Assembly (NCBI GenBank): GCA_016169945.1
Contig: JADLSH010000359.1
Span: 62,001 to 126,000, forward strand
Origin: Trachythela sp. YZ-2020
Lineage: Eukaryota; Cnidaria; Anthozoa; Malacalcyonacea; Clavulariidae
Direction of reading: 5' to 3'
DNA: 64,000 nt
Every line of letters begins with the position of its first letter. The first letter of the stretch is position 1. This document shows positions 34,943 through 43,309 of the stretch, one piece after another. Position numbers and translations under genes: made by a program. The notes beneath the pieces were generated by a model. The model was not told the DNA's origin. It saw nothing but the letters and a program-made list of their open reading frames with translations, and did not search any database.

Positions 34943-35246
34943 ATGTCTTTGAAATTAATTTGTTTACAACAGGTCGAAAGGTCAGTATATATGAGTTCTT
35001 TTTCTGATTTAAATTATGTCAAATCGTCTTTAATAGACTGAAAGATAGTTAGTATTATTAAGGTACACTTTTACTTTCTATAAAACTAGTTTATTTACTT
35101 TTTGTTTTCGTAATTCAAGCAAATTCGCGGCCGAAGTGCCACACAAGTTTTCGCTGTAGTTTTATCGCATTGTTGTTGCATTACTCTCGTTTACAACGTG
35201 TTCTTCTGTTATAAATGTTTTGTTCGATATAATAAAACTCCTAGTG

Positions 35247-35371
35247 GATTAATCTTCGCCCAATATGGCAAAATATTAAGTCTCGACTTGCAATATTGGG
35301 CTCGACCTTCGGTCTCGCCCAATGTTGAAGTCTCGACTTAATATTTTGCCATATTGGGCTCAGAAGAATCC
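35247..35371. repeat. Nested palindrome (MITE-like)
   Basis: Perfect 31-bp arms at 35259-35289 and 35328-35358 (CCCAATATGGCAAAATATTA...) extend imperfectly outward. The loop holds a second inverted repeat (CAATATTGGGC / GCCCAATGTTG). Confidence 0.85.
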
Positions 35372-35439
35372 AATAAGATATAATATACGGCGGGTAGCTC
35401 AACCAATCAGATTGCAGAATAGTTCATATACGGTGGATG

Positions 35440-35990
35440 ACTATATTATAATCTTCAATATCTTGACAATGAAAATAGTTATGGCGCTGAAGAAACTCTT
35501 CACTCCATTCTCACATCTACGGACATTTTGACGTGGAATACAAAAGGAGAAATCGTCTACAGAGGACAGGATATACGTGTAACTGATATTGTAAACATTC
35601 TAAAATATTGCACGAGGCCTTTTTCATCCATATATTCCAGAGCCTTATGGATTGAGCATATTTCTCAAAGGTCTTGCGGGATTGGAAATTGATAAAGGTC
35701 TTATCACCAACGGGCGGGTCCTCGCAATGTTAGCATAAAATGTAACAATTGTGAAAATTGTTTACAGATATGTCAATTGGGTACATGCCCTATCTGTGCA
35801 TGGACAGATTTTTATTCGAGTTTTACCGGATGTCACTGTATCATTTGTGATTGTAGACTTTACAAAGATGATTTTACACATACGATTGCGTGTTGTTCAC
35901 ATTGTCATTGTGATGAAATATTAGATGTCCATACAAATAGAAGCCACGTTTATGAACCAAATAAAATACACAAGTGAAGCATTCCCCTAT
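35440..35990 (+). pseudogene. P1 gene remnants: frameshifted virion-type protein, then Cys-rich frame
   Basis: About 35475-35730 reads ILTWNTKGEIVYRGQDIRVT, DIVNILKY, then after a frameshift a second frame ending ITNGRVLAMLA. This resembles the C-terminal end of a common Polinton virion-associated protein (recalled pattern). Next, 35777-35977 encodes 66 residues with many Cys/His (TCPICAW, CHCIICDCRLY, CCSHCHCDE), a possible zinc-binding fragment. Neither has an intact start. Both lie in the same orientation as the pX-like gene downstream. Confidence 0.42.
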
Positions 35991-36028
35991 CAGTTGAACA
36001 TTGGAAGCCGATCAAGACACATAAAAAG

Positions 36029-36474
36029 ATGAGGGGTGTACTTATCCCTGACGTAAAACTACTAACTGAACATTACACAATAAATCAGCGTGGTGGTAGT
36101 ATGCAAGGATTTCGCGGTGTACGTATGCAGAGGGGATATGGGATCGGGGGTATTTTCAGAAGCATAGCAAGATTTGCTATACCTATGCTACAACAAGGCG
36201 CTAAAACAGTTGGCAAAAGAGCTCTACACGCAGCAACAGAAGTGGGTCAAGATGTACTCGATGGGAAAAATGTATCAAAATCAATAAACTACGACAATCA
36301 GGCCGAGGAAGCAAGAGACGAAAAAATTCACACAGTAATATACCATCCACCAAAAGGAAAACCCTGTGTTTCAATACAGACGATGAGGATAGAGACCCGA
36401 CAAGGTGGATAAGGAATGATGAAAGTAGCGACGAAAATGACTCGGACAGTGAATATTCCCAAGATGACATTTAA
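36029..36474 (+). pseudogene. P1 pX-like core/virion peptide gene, 3' frameshift
   Basis: Frame 36029-36412 contains GYGIGGIFRSIARFAIPMLQ, followed by a Gly/Lys/Ala helix and VGQDVLDGKNVSKSI. A short Gly-Phe/Arg start, amphipathic helix and GxxVL-type segment resemble the adenovirus-pX-like small basic protein of Polintons and adintoviruses (family pattern recalled, not searched). Downstream a second frame gives an acidic Asp/Glu/Ser C-terminus (DESSDENDSDSEYSQDDI) ending at 36472-36474, so a frameshift near 36365 separates body and tail. Confidence 0.55.
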
Positions 36475-36481
36475 GACACTC

Positions 36482-36760
36482 TGTAAAAGAAATTTTAATC
36501 AATAAATGTGTTTTAAAAATGAATTCTGTGTGTCCTGTATGTACATTGTACAATATTTCTCCGTCCTATAATTATATATTCTCAATTCATGCAAATCCGT
36601 ATTCGCCTACTCTTAATTACCTCAACCTTTCCTGTCTTGCACGCGGAAAAGATTACCTTGACAACACCGTGTATCAAAATGCTTACGCTTGTATCTTCAC
36701 ATCGCTAAAAACTATATTTATATGTTTAAAACTTTATGTTGAAAATTTTGTTTGTAAAAC
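36482..36760 (-). repeat. P1 right TIR, inner part
   Basis: Reverse-complement match to about 28850-29138. It ends abruptly at GTTTGTAAAAC where the retrotransposon fragment begins. The outer part continues at 54119-54643. Confidence 0.88.
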
Positions 36761-36927
36761 GCCTTTGTGGCAGCAGCACCTAAAATCTGGAATGAACTGC
36801 CGTATGATGTGCGAAATGAAGGGAGCTATTCAAAATTTAGAAGTTTTGATGAGGACACACTATTTTAGATTAGCTTTTTATTAGTAATTAAAATGATATA
36901 CTTTTAACATTTTAACTATATATTTTA
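36761..36927 (+). pseudogene. LINE 3' fragment (left part) hosting P2
   Basis: The sequence begins in the extreme C-terminus of a LINE reverse transcriptase (AAAPKIWNELPYDV) and runs into 3' UTR. It is interrupted by P2 at 36928 and resumes after P2 at 54017-54118, ending in an (ATT)n tail. Its insertion splits the P1 TIR. Confidence 0.75.
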
Positions 36928-37122
36928 AGTAGTGGGGAAAGGGGGATTCTACCCGATTTTTAAAAATCACCTTTTACCAAGGCTCGCTAGCGCTCGCGAA
37001 TTGGGAGCCAACAAATAAGCAAATTTACAACACCTTCACCACATCATAACACGAACCTTATTCTTAAGGCTTGCTAGCCCCACTTGCACGCAAAGACACA
37101 CAATAAGATAATTTAAAGGATC
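36928..37122 (+). repeat. P2 left TIR
   Basis: 195 bp, complementary to 53822-54016. It contains a GC-rich patch GGCTCGCTAGCGCTCGCGAA and, at its inner edge, the TTTAAAGGATC element that starts the polymerase promoter. Confidence 0.95.
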
Positions 37123-37151
37123 ATATACTAGATCATTATAATAAAGGAGTG
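37112..37151 (+). promoter_or_regulatory. Putative early-type promoter of polB
   Basis: TTTAAAGGATCATATAC is followed 11 bases later by TTATAATAAAGGAG, then the ATG. The same two-part arrangement precedes four other P2 genes. It overlaps the TIR edge, so the same element occurs at both ends. Confidence 0.6.
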
Positions 37152-40100
37152 ATGAATACTTTAAGTTCAAAGAAATTAATCTTTCAACAAACTCAACGCG
37201 AGACTGTTTTAAACAACAACGTAAAAACTTATCAAGACAACACGATGAGGAAGGAGTATAACACCATTGACAAAGTTTGGGCTGAGACTTTGAAGCGCGA
37301 ACAAAAAATACAACGAAAGGAGCGACTTGGAAAAAACGCCGACGGTGATCGTGAAAACCTTAAAATATTAAAACAAAATGAGAAGGTAAGAAGGGATTTG
37401 GTTAGACAAAAAACTGATAGACGTGTAAGCGAGATGTTTAAAAAACACTTTGAAAATGAGAGTGCTATTAAGAGACGGCAGTGGGATCGTAAAATTCAAA
37501 AAGCAAACGTGAAGGAACTTAAAAGACAACAACAAATACTTAAAAAGGAGACCGCTAAGTGGGACCGTGAAATACAGGCTGAGATGAAAACAAGAAAAAA
37601 ATTAGAGGACCGATTTAATCAATTAAAAACTAGAGAGTTTAAAAGACATAGCACTAAGGAGTTAAAGGAGTGGACTCGTGATATAAAAAAAGAGGAGAAG
37701 AGACAAGCTAATGTGTTTGATGATATTAGGTGGAAGGGTTTAAACAAAAGATTAATTAAAAATAGGAACACGTTACGAAACAAACTGGAAAAAATTTACG
37801 AGAAAGGCAAAAATTTAAAGCCAAGATTAATCTCAGAGTCTATCAATAAGATGCACAGCAGGTGGACAATTAGTGGCGGGAACTTTAAAGACCCAAAAGT
37901 ATTCCTTGAGGTTACCACACGTGAGGTGGAGAAATTATTTAACAGCATCAACAGCGTAGGTAAGAAGGTGAACACAGTTTTACTGTGCAGGATGGTGAAA
38001 TTAGATGCAAAGACAGGTGGGACTATAATAACCATCTCACACTTAAGAAGTAAGACCCACAGCATTATTAGCGAGGAGGATTCTAACACAGAGTACAAAG
38101 TTATGAAGGCGGAGATGTTAGAGAATCTTGCTAAATTCCAAAAGGAGGGGAGCGGTTGGAGGTTTTTATCTGTGGAGGAGCTTGAGATCTACATTACTAA
38201 GTTTACACCCTTAGAAGGTAGTAGTTACAAACCATTACCAAGTATAATTAAAAACAAAAAGGCTGTTATTAACATGGAAAATGATGATGACCAATGTTTT
38301 AAGTGGGCGGTTACCAGAGCACTAAATCCTGCTAATATAGATAACAAAAACCCTGGACGTGTTTCAAAAATTCTTAAGATGCAGGCGGAGAAACTTAACT
38401 GGTCGGATCTTAAGTTCCCAATGACCGTCAAAGACATTACTAAATTTGAGAATAACAACGATGTTAATATTAATGTGTTTAGCTACGATGACGAAATAAA
38501 AAGTGTATACACTCTTAGACTAAGTAAGGGTCATAACACGAAGCATATTAACTTGTTCTTTCTTGATGAACATTATAGTGTTGTGAAAGATATCAGTAGG
38601 CTGGTATCATCACAGCTAAACAGACACCGCTGTAAAAAACACATCTGTCTTAGATGTTTGAACAGCTTTGGCACGTCAGAGTTATTAGACAAACACAATG
38701 ACCTGTGCGAGAGTCATGATCATCAAAGACATGTTTACCCACCCGAGGGAAGTTATGTATCATTTAAACAGTACCATAAAATACATAAGGTTCCCTTTGT
38801 AGTTTACGCCGACTTTGAATCATTTTTACCCCCCATAAGCACTGTTAAGAACAACCCCGACAAAAGCTTTACAGTAAAAACTAATAGACACGACCCAAGC
38901 GGCTATTTTCACACTATTAAGTGTATTGATGAGGACATATACCCTTTGAAGACGGTGAGATACACCATTCAAGAGGAGGGTGAGGACATCGGTAAAAAGT
39001 TTGTAGACTCGTTAGAGAAGTCTTTAAAAGATGTTTATAAAATATTAGAGAAGGTTGCCCCAATTAGAATGAGCGAAGCTGACGATAGAAATTTTTATAA
39101 TGCAAGAGATTGCTATGCGTGTGGGTTAAAATTAAATGATGACCGTGTAAGGGACCACTGCCATCTTACTGGGAAGTATCGTGGAGCAGCCCATAATGCA
39201 TGTAATTTAAAAATGAGAGCTCCAAAGTTTGTACCAGTTTTATTCCACAATTTGGAAGGGTACGACTCACACCTGTTTGTTAAAAGTTTAGGATTTACTG
39301 AGGGTGATATAAAATGCATTCCAAAAACTGATGAGAAGTACATCTCATTTAGTAAAAACATAGTAATGGAGACCTTCACCGACATAAAGGGTGTTGAAAA
39401 ACAAAAAACACTTGAGGTTAGATTTTTAGATTCACTTAAGTTTACTCTTAAGTCGTTAGATGCTCTTGTGGATGGTCTTGCACCCGACCAGTTTAAAACA
39501 CTAGAGAAAGAGATGGGAACGTCTGAGCTTCTAAAGAAGAAAGGTGTGTATCCGTACGAGTACATGACCGGTTTTAACAAGCTGAGTGAAACCAAACTAC
39601 CATCAATGTCGTCCTTTCATAGCAAGCTTAATGGTACTAACATATCAAACAAAGACTTCAAACACGCACTAAAAGTGTGGACGGAGTTTAAATGTAAGAC
39701 GATGAGAGACTACCACAATCTCTATCTAAAAACAGACGTCCTACTACTTGCTGACGTCATGGAAAACTATAGAGACGTTTGCATTAAAAACTATGGGTTA
39801 GATCCTCTCTGGTACTATACAGCACCAGGGTTAGCTTGGGATGCTGCGTTAAAAATTTCTAAAGTTAAGTTAGAGTTACTAACAGACCCAAACATGTACC
39901 TAATGGTAGAACAAGGTATTAGGGGTGGAGTTAGTACTATCACGAAGAGACATGCCAAGGCCAACAACAAGTATTTGAAAGTTTATGATCCTGAATTGGA
40001 TCAGATATTTATAATATATCTAGATGCAAACAACTTATACGGTTGGGCAATGAGTAGGCCATTACCCGTGGACGGGTTTAAATGGATGAGTGATAAGGAG

Positions 40101-41312
40101 CTTGAAAACTGGAATAATATATGTAATGAAGAAGGGAAGGGGTGTATATTAGAAGTAGATCTTGAGTATCCCACCCATCTACACGACCTTCACAATGAGT
40201 ACCCGCTAGCTCCCGAAAGTTTAACGGTAAACAAGGTGAATAAGCTTATTCCAAACCTTAACAATAAGACCAAGTACGTACTACATTATGAGAGCTTAAA
40301 GCAGTACATTAAACTGGGGTTAAAACTAACCAAAATCCACAGAGGCATTAAATTTAACGAAAGCATGTGGTTAAAAGAGTATATTCAGCTTAACACAGAC
40401 CTTAGGACGAAAGGTACCACAGACTTCGAAATTGACTTTTTTAAGTTAATGAACAACTCCGTTTTTGGAAAGACGATGGAAAACGTTCGCAACCGGGTAG
40501 ATATTAGGCTAGTTACTAAGCCTAATCAACTTCAAAAGCTAGCTAAAAAGCCCAACTTTCACGGTGTAAACACGTTCACTGAAAACCTAGCGGCGGTTCA
40601 CATGAATAGGACCACCATTAAATTAAACAAACCCATCTACTTAGGGATGAGTATTTTAGACCTGAGTAAGACGTTAATGTACGACTTTCATTATGGTTAC
40701 ATTAAAAACAAGTATGGTGACAAAGCACAGCTGTTATTTACAGACACAGACAGCTTGTGTTATGAGATTAAGACAGAGGACTTTTATAAAGACATCTCTA
40801 AGGATGTTCAAACACACTTTGATACCAGTAACTTTGACAAAGACCATCCATCAGGGATACCTACTGGTATTAACAAGAAGGTTATTGGTAAGCAGAAAGA
40901 CGAGTGTGGTGGGAAACAAATAGTTGAGATTGTAGGGTTGCGTAGTAAACTGTACGCGTACAAGATGGATGACAGCGAAGCGGAGGAGAAGAAGTGTAAG
41001 GGGGTTAAAAAGGGGGTTGTAAAGAATGAGATAACATTTGAAGACTATAAGGATTGTCTGTTCAGCGGTAAAAAGCAGCACAGAAGTATGAACACGTTTA
41101 GAAGTCGGAAGCATGTGATTTACACAGAGACTATTAACAAGGTAGCTCTAAGTGCTAACGATGACAAGAGAGTGATTTGCGAGGGTGAAGTAAACACGAT
41201 GGCGATTGGACATTGGAGGGTGTTACCAAAAAGTGGAGTTGTGTTAGCAAAATCAATCCCACTTCCAAAAACAAACACGTTGTGCTTACTAGCTCTTAAA
41301 CCTCTTAAATAA
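37152..41312 (+). CDS. polB: Protein-primed DNA polymerase B (pPolB)
   Basis: This 1386-residue polymerase should replicate the element from a terminal protein. A GTG lies one codon upstream, but the ATG at 37152 fits the promoter spacing. Residues 1-300 are highly charged and helical. Residues about 360-480 hold an MENDDDQCFKWAV segment (C382) and later DEHYSV (H474). A CKKHICLRCL/H/C finger follows at about 492-515. Exonuclease motifs are DFE (D554), FHNLEGYD (D705) and KTDVLLL (D862). Between ExoI and ExoII an endonuclease-VII-like insertion has CYACG (C654, C657) and DHCHLTGKYRGAAH (from 668). Polymerase motifs are LDANNLYG (D958), K1098-x3-NSVFG and FTDTDS (D1198, D1200), followed by KLYAYK. 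All catalytic residues are present. The stop codon abuts the next ATG. Confidence 0.96.
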   Translation: MNTLSSKKLIFQQTQRETVLNNNVKTYQDNTMRKEYNTIDKVWAETLKREQKIQRKERLGKNADGDRENLKILKQNEKVRRDLVRQKTDRRVSEMFKKHFENESAIKRRQWDRKIQKANVKELKRQQQILKKETAKWDREIQAEMKTRKKLEDRFNQLKTREFKRHSTKELKEWTRDIKKEEKRQANVFDDIRWKGLNKRLIKNRNTLRNKLEKIYEKGKNLKPRLISESINKMHSRWTISGGNFKDPKVFLEVTTREVEKLFNSINSVGKKVNTVLLCRMVKLDAKTGGTIITISHLRSKTHSIISEEDSNTEYKVMKAEMLENLAKFQKEGSGWRFLSVEELEIYITKFTPLEGSSYKPLPSIIKNKKAVINMENDDDQCFKWAVTRALNPANIDNKNPGRVSKILKMQAEKLNWSDLKFPMTVKDITKFENNNDVNINVFSYDDEIKSVYTLRLSKGHNTKHINLFFLDEHYSVVKDISRLVSSQLNRHRCKKHICLRCLNSFGTSELLDKHNDLCESHDHQRHVYPPEGSYVSFKQYHKIHKVPFVVYADFESFLPPISTVKNNPDKSFTVKTNRHDPSGYFHTIKCIDEDIYPLKTVRYTIQEEGEDIGKKFVDSLEKSLKDVYKILEKVAPIRMSEADDRNFYNARDCYACGLKLNDDRVRDHCHLTGKYRGAAHNACNLKMRAPKFVPVLFHNLEGYDSHLFVKSLGFTEGDIKCIPKTDEKYISFSKNIVMETFTDIKGVEKQKTLEVRFLDSLKFTLKSLDALVDGLAPDQFKTLEKEMGTSELLKKKGVYPYEYMTGFNKLSETKLPSMSSFHSKLNGTNISNKDFKHALKVWTEFKCKTMRDYHNLYLKTDVLLLADVMENYRDVCIKNYGLDPLWYYTAPGLAWDAALKISKVKLELLTDPNMYLMVEQGIRGGVSTITKRHAKANNKYLKVYDPELDQIFIIYLDANNLYGWAMSRPLPVDGFKWMSDKELENWNNICNEEGKGCILEVDLEYPTHLHDLHNEYPLAPESLTVNKVNKLIPNLNNKTKYVLHYESLKQYIKLGLKLTKIHRGIKFNESMWLKEYIQLNTDLRTKGTTDFEIDFFKLMNNSVFGKTMENVRNRVDIRLVTKPNQLQKLAKKPNFHGVNTFTENLAAVHMNRTTIKLNKPIYLGMSILDLSKTLMYDFHYGYIKNKYGDKAQLLFTDTDSLCYEIKTEDFYKDISKDVQTHFDTSNFDKDHPSGIPTGINKKVIGKQKDECGGKQIVEIVGLRSKLYAYKMDDSEAEEKKCKGVKKGVVKNEITFEDYKDCLFSGKKQHRSMNTFRSRKHVIYTETINKVALSANDDKRVICEGEVNTMAIGHWRVLPKSGVVLAKSIPLPKTNTLCLLALKPLK

Positions 41313-41819
41313 ATGAGTCTAAACTTTGGTTACTCAAATAAACGACGACAAGGATCAAAACACACCGACGCACCACCAAAAAGTCCTAAACCAAGTCTAA
41401 GAATGATGAACTATCAAATATATTACGCCGCGTTATCCAATTCTGCGGTAAGTACCCCATTTAGCTTAAATTCTGGATGGCCATCACCCGTTATGTTTTG
41501 CATATCTTCCAACGATGATGCCAGATTTGTAATAGCTAACCACACGTTTGACAAAGATGAGGTGATATCAACGTTAAAAATTAAGTATGTTTTTCACGCG
41601 TACAAACTTGATGGAACAGAGCAGGACATAGACCTTGCGGTTATTAAATACTCAGACTCACCAATAATAGTTGGTAACGTGTTCTTTTTAGGTAGAGAGT
41701 TTAAATTTAAAGATGTAACCTCTGACCACACAGTGCTTGCAGGTTTTAAACTTTACCTTCAACAAATTGGTACATCCTATGGTAACGAGTCTTGTTTAAA
41801 TATTTTGGTTGACTTTTAA
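41313..41819 (+). CDS. 168-aa protein of unknown function, beta-rich
   Basis: The ATG directly follows the polymerase stop in TTAAATAAATG, the start motif shared by most P2 genes. The N-terminal 30 residues are basic and proline-rich (RRQGSKHTDAPPKSPKPS). The rest has alternating hydrophobic residues suggestive of beta strands (IKYVFHAYKL, IIVGNVFFLGREFKF). No catalytic motif or membrane segment is visible. A small virion protein with a single beta-barrel is possible, but this is only inference. It is followed by a perfect hairpin at 41830-41855, shared with the convergent collagen-like gene. Confidence 0.72.
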   Translation: MSLNFGYSNKRRQGSKHTDAPPKSPKPSLRMMNYQIYYAALSNSAVSTPFSLNSGWPSPVMFCISSNDDARFVIANHTFDKDEVISTLKIKYVFHAYKLDGTEQDIDLAVIKYSDSPIIVGNVFFLGREFKFKDVTSDHTVLAGFKLYLQQIGTSYGNESCLNILVDF

Positions 41820-41829
41820 TTTGATGAGT

Positions 41830-41855
41830 TTGCGTATGTTTTAAGACATACGCAA
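41830..41855. terminator. Hairpin 3'-end signal (convergent genes)
   Basis: Perfect 10-bp stem TTGCGTATGT / ACATACGCAA with 6-base loop, 10 bases after the stop at 41819 and 21 bases before the end of the opposing gene at 41877. Confidence 0.7.
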
Positions 41856-41876
41856 CCTATTCCTTTAACATGTCCT

Positions 41877-42167
41877 TTAATTTTTTAAAATAGCATTTTG
41901 TAAAACACTATTATCTTTCTGTTTACCAAGCTTTGCTAATATAATTTTTTTCTTAAGTTTTGTGTTATGTTGGGTATGTAAACCTCTTAGTCCTTGATTA
42001 CCTTGTAATCCTTGTAAACCTCTTGGTCCAGGATTTCCTTGCACACCTTGTACACCTTGGACTCCTTGTGGTCCTTGCAGGCCTTGTACCCCCTGTGGGT
42101 TATGTGTGTAATCAAAAACACTTTTTAAAATATATGCTCCAACTCCAAGCCCAATTATCATTGCCAT
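41877..42167 (-). CDS. Membrane-anchored collagen-like protein
   Basis: A 96-residue protein with an N-terminal hydrophobic anchor ([18 protein letters not shown]) followed by 13 uninterrupted Gly-X-Y triplets (from [10 protein letters not shown] through GLRGLH, about residues 26-64) and a basic C-terminal tail. Collagen-like repeats form trimers and occur in fibre-like virion proteins of several large viruses. With the anchor it would place a collagen stalk on a membrane. Glutamine dominates the Y position rather than proline, which would lower helix stability. It is divergent from the next gene with only 20 bases between start codons. Confidence 0.8.
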   Translation of the reverse strand: MAMIIGLGVGAYILKSVFDYTHNPQGVQGLQGPQGVQGVQGVQGNPGPRGLQGLQGNQGLRGLHTQHNTKLKKKIILAKLGKQKDNSVLQNAILKN

Positions 42168-42187
42168 AGTCTTTTATTATATAATAA
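42168..42187. promoter_or_regulatory. Palindromic bidirectional start region
   Basis: The 20 bases between divergent ATGs contain the perfect 16-bp palindrome TTTATTATATAATAAA (42173-42188), so each gene reads TATAATAAA toward its own start. This is the late-type start motif used in both directions. Confidence 0.6.
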
Positions 42188-42586
42188 ATGGAGCAGGTTA
42201 TAAACTTTTCTGAAAGTGAACTTACAGAGGTAAGAGATGATGTTGCAATTAAACTACCTCAAATGAAAAAACGAATCTTTAAAAAGAAGATCAAACTGGT
42301 AGGGAAGACACTACTTAAAATAGTTCTTGTGGTTGGCGGTGTCGCAGTGGCTATTATATTTCCTTCTGCTATCGTGGTAGCCGCTCTTGGCGGAGCAGTT
42401 GCGATAATAGATGGTGGTAGAGGAACAGTTAATGGTATGAAAAAAGTTAAACATGAGAACAAAAAAAGGAAGACCGGTAAGGGTGATCTAAAAGAAGTGG
42501 AGTCTGAGCTTTTAAAGCGAAAGATGACAAGAGAGCTTGTTGAAAGTCTTCAACCATCAGCACCACCACTTTACCCAGGATTGTAA
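42188..42586 (+). CDS. Membrane protein with PSAP/PPLY late-domain C-terminus
   Basis: 132 residues. The N-terminus is acidic, followed by a basic stretch (KKRIFKKKIK). Two adjoining hydrophobic segments (about 41-58 and 60-74) lie before a lysine-rich region. The last residues are QPSAPPLYPGL. PSAP (123-126) is the Tsg101-binding late motif and PPLY (126-129) is a PPxY motif for Nedd4-type ligases, overlapping by one proline, as in retroviral and other enveloped-virus budding proteins. This suggests ESCRT recruitment at a membrane (inference). The start is in TATAATAAATG, and a perfect hairpin follows at 42599-42627. Confidence 0.83.
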   Translation: MEQVINFSESELTEVRDDVAIKLPQMKKRIFKKKIKLVGKTLLKIVLVVGGVAVAIIFPSAIVVAALGGAVAIIDGGRGTVNGMKKVKHENKKRKTGKGDLKEVESELLKRKMTRELVESLQPSAPPLYPGL

Positions 42587-42598
42587 AACCCATTTAAA

Positions 42599-42627
42599 TT
42601 TTTCATTTACATCTAGTAAATGAAAAA
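42599..42627. terminator. Hairpin 3'-end signal (convergent genes)
   Basis: Perfect 12-bp stem TTTTTCATTTAC / GTAAATGAAAAA with a 5-base loop. It sits between the stop at 42586 and the end of the opposing gene at 42640. Confidence 0.72.
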
Positions 42628-42639
42628 ATACGGGCCAGT

Positions 42640-43122
42640 TTAAACCTGTGGATCTATGTCCTTCAGGTCCTCCTGTTTAGATGTGTCTTTTCGCTTATAC
42701 ATCATATGCTTTCCAACGACTAACCCACCACAAAGCAAGCCAATGTATGGGAGGTATGGTGTTATATGACCGAGAATGCTCTTTAAGTCTTTTTTTATAA
42801 GATGGTTGCTTTTTAGCTCTTTTTCCATCTCATTTTTGTCATCGATGGCGTTTAAACTATCCATCAAGCTTGAAAACTTTGAGATTAAATTGTCCGAGAT
42901 GAACTCGTTGGTCTCATCCAGCTGCTTCCTATCATACTCTTTTTTTATCTTTTCTAAGGTCTCTTGGTTAGCCTTTTTAAGATACTTCTCTGTTTGTTTA
43001 ATTTCTCCTTTTGCGCTTAACGTGAGAAGCTCCTCACGTATGTTAGACGCTGTGTCCGGCTCGCTTGCGGAAGTAGCTTTCTCACCTGCGTTATCTTTGA
43101 AAAATGTTTCTTCTTCGCTCAT
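42640..43122 (-). CDS. 160-aa helical protein with C-terminal membrane segment
   Basis: No known domain. Residues about 25-110 are charged and likely coiled coil (KKANQETLEKIKKEYDRKQL). A hydrophobic segment at about 120-139 (ITPYLPYIGLLCGGLVVGKH) is followed by a short basic tail, consistent with a tail-anchored membrane protein. It starts in TTATAATAAATG. Its 5' end overlaps the next upstream gene (43309-43091) by 32 bases. Confidence 0.72.
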   Translation of the reverse strand: MSEEETFFKDNAGEKATSASEPDTASNIREELLTLSAKGEIKQTEKYLKKANQETLEKIKKEYDRKQLDETNEFISDNLISKFSSLMDSLNAIDDKNEMEKELKSNHLIKKDLKSILGHITPYLPYIGLLCGGLVVGKHMMYKRKDTSKQEDLKDIDPQV

Positions 43123-43309
43123 TTATTATAACGGGCTGCGTATAAACAACAAACAAAGCACCACCAATTGCGAACAAGATGACTCCTATTGCGAACAAGA
43201 CAAACCCTATTGCGAGCAAGGTGAAACAAATTGCGGACTGGAGCGGCTTACGTTGAATATACAACGCTATGTGTGAAAGGGTGTCGACGTAGTACTTCAA
43301 GTCTGGCAT
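43091..43309 (-). CDS. 72-aa double-membrane-segment protein with LFAIG repeats
   Basis: The small protein is mostly hydrophobic, with AIGFVLFAIGVILFAIGGALF formed by a threefold 18-bp repeat containing TTGTTCGCAAT. The start lies in AAATAAATATG, the usual motif. It overlaps the ATPase 3' end by 62 bases and the next gene by 32 bases. The length and hydrophobicity suggest a small virus-type membrane protein. Function unknown. Confidence 0.6.
   Translation of the reverse strand: MPDLKYYVDTLSHIALYIQRKPLQSAICFTLLAIGFVLFAIGVILFAIGGALFVVYTQPVIINERRRNIFQR

Noticed and set aside
36519..36884. 121-codon frame near the P2 left border
   Set aside because: It runs from P1 TIR into the LINE fragment in the wrong frame for the LINE, so it is a chance junction frame.
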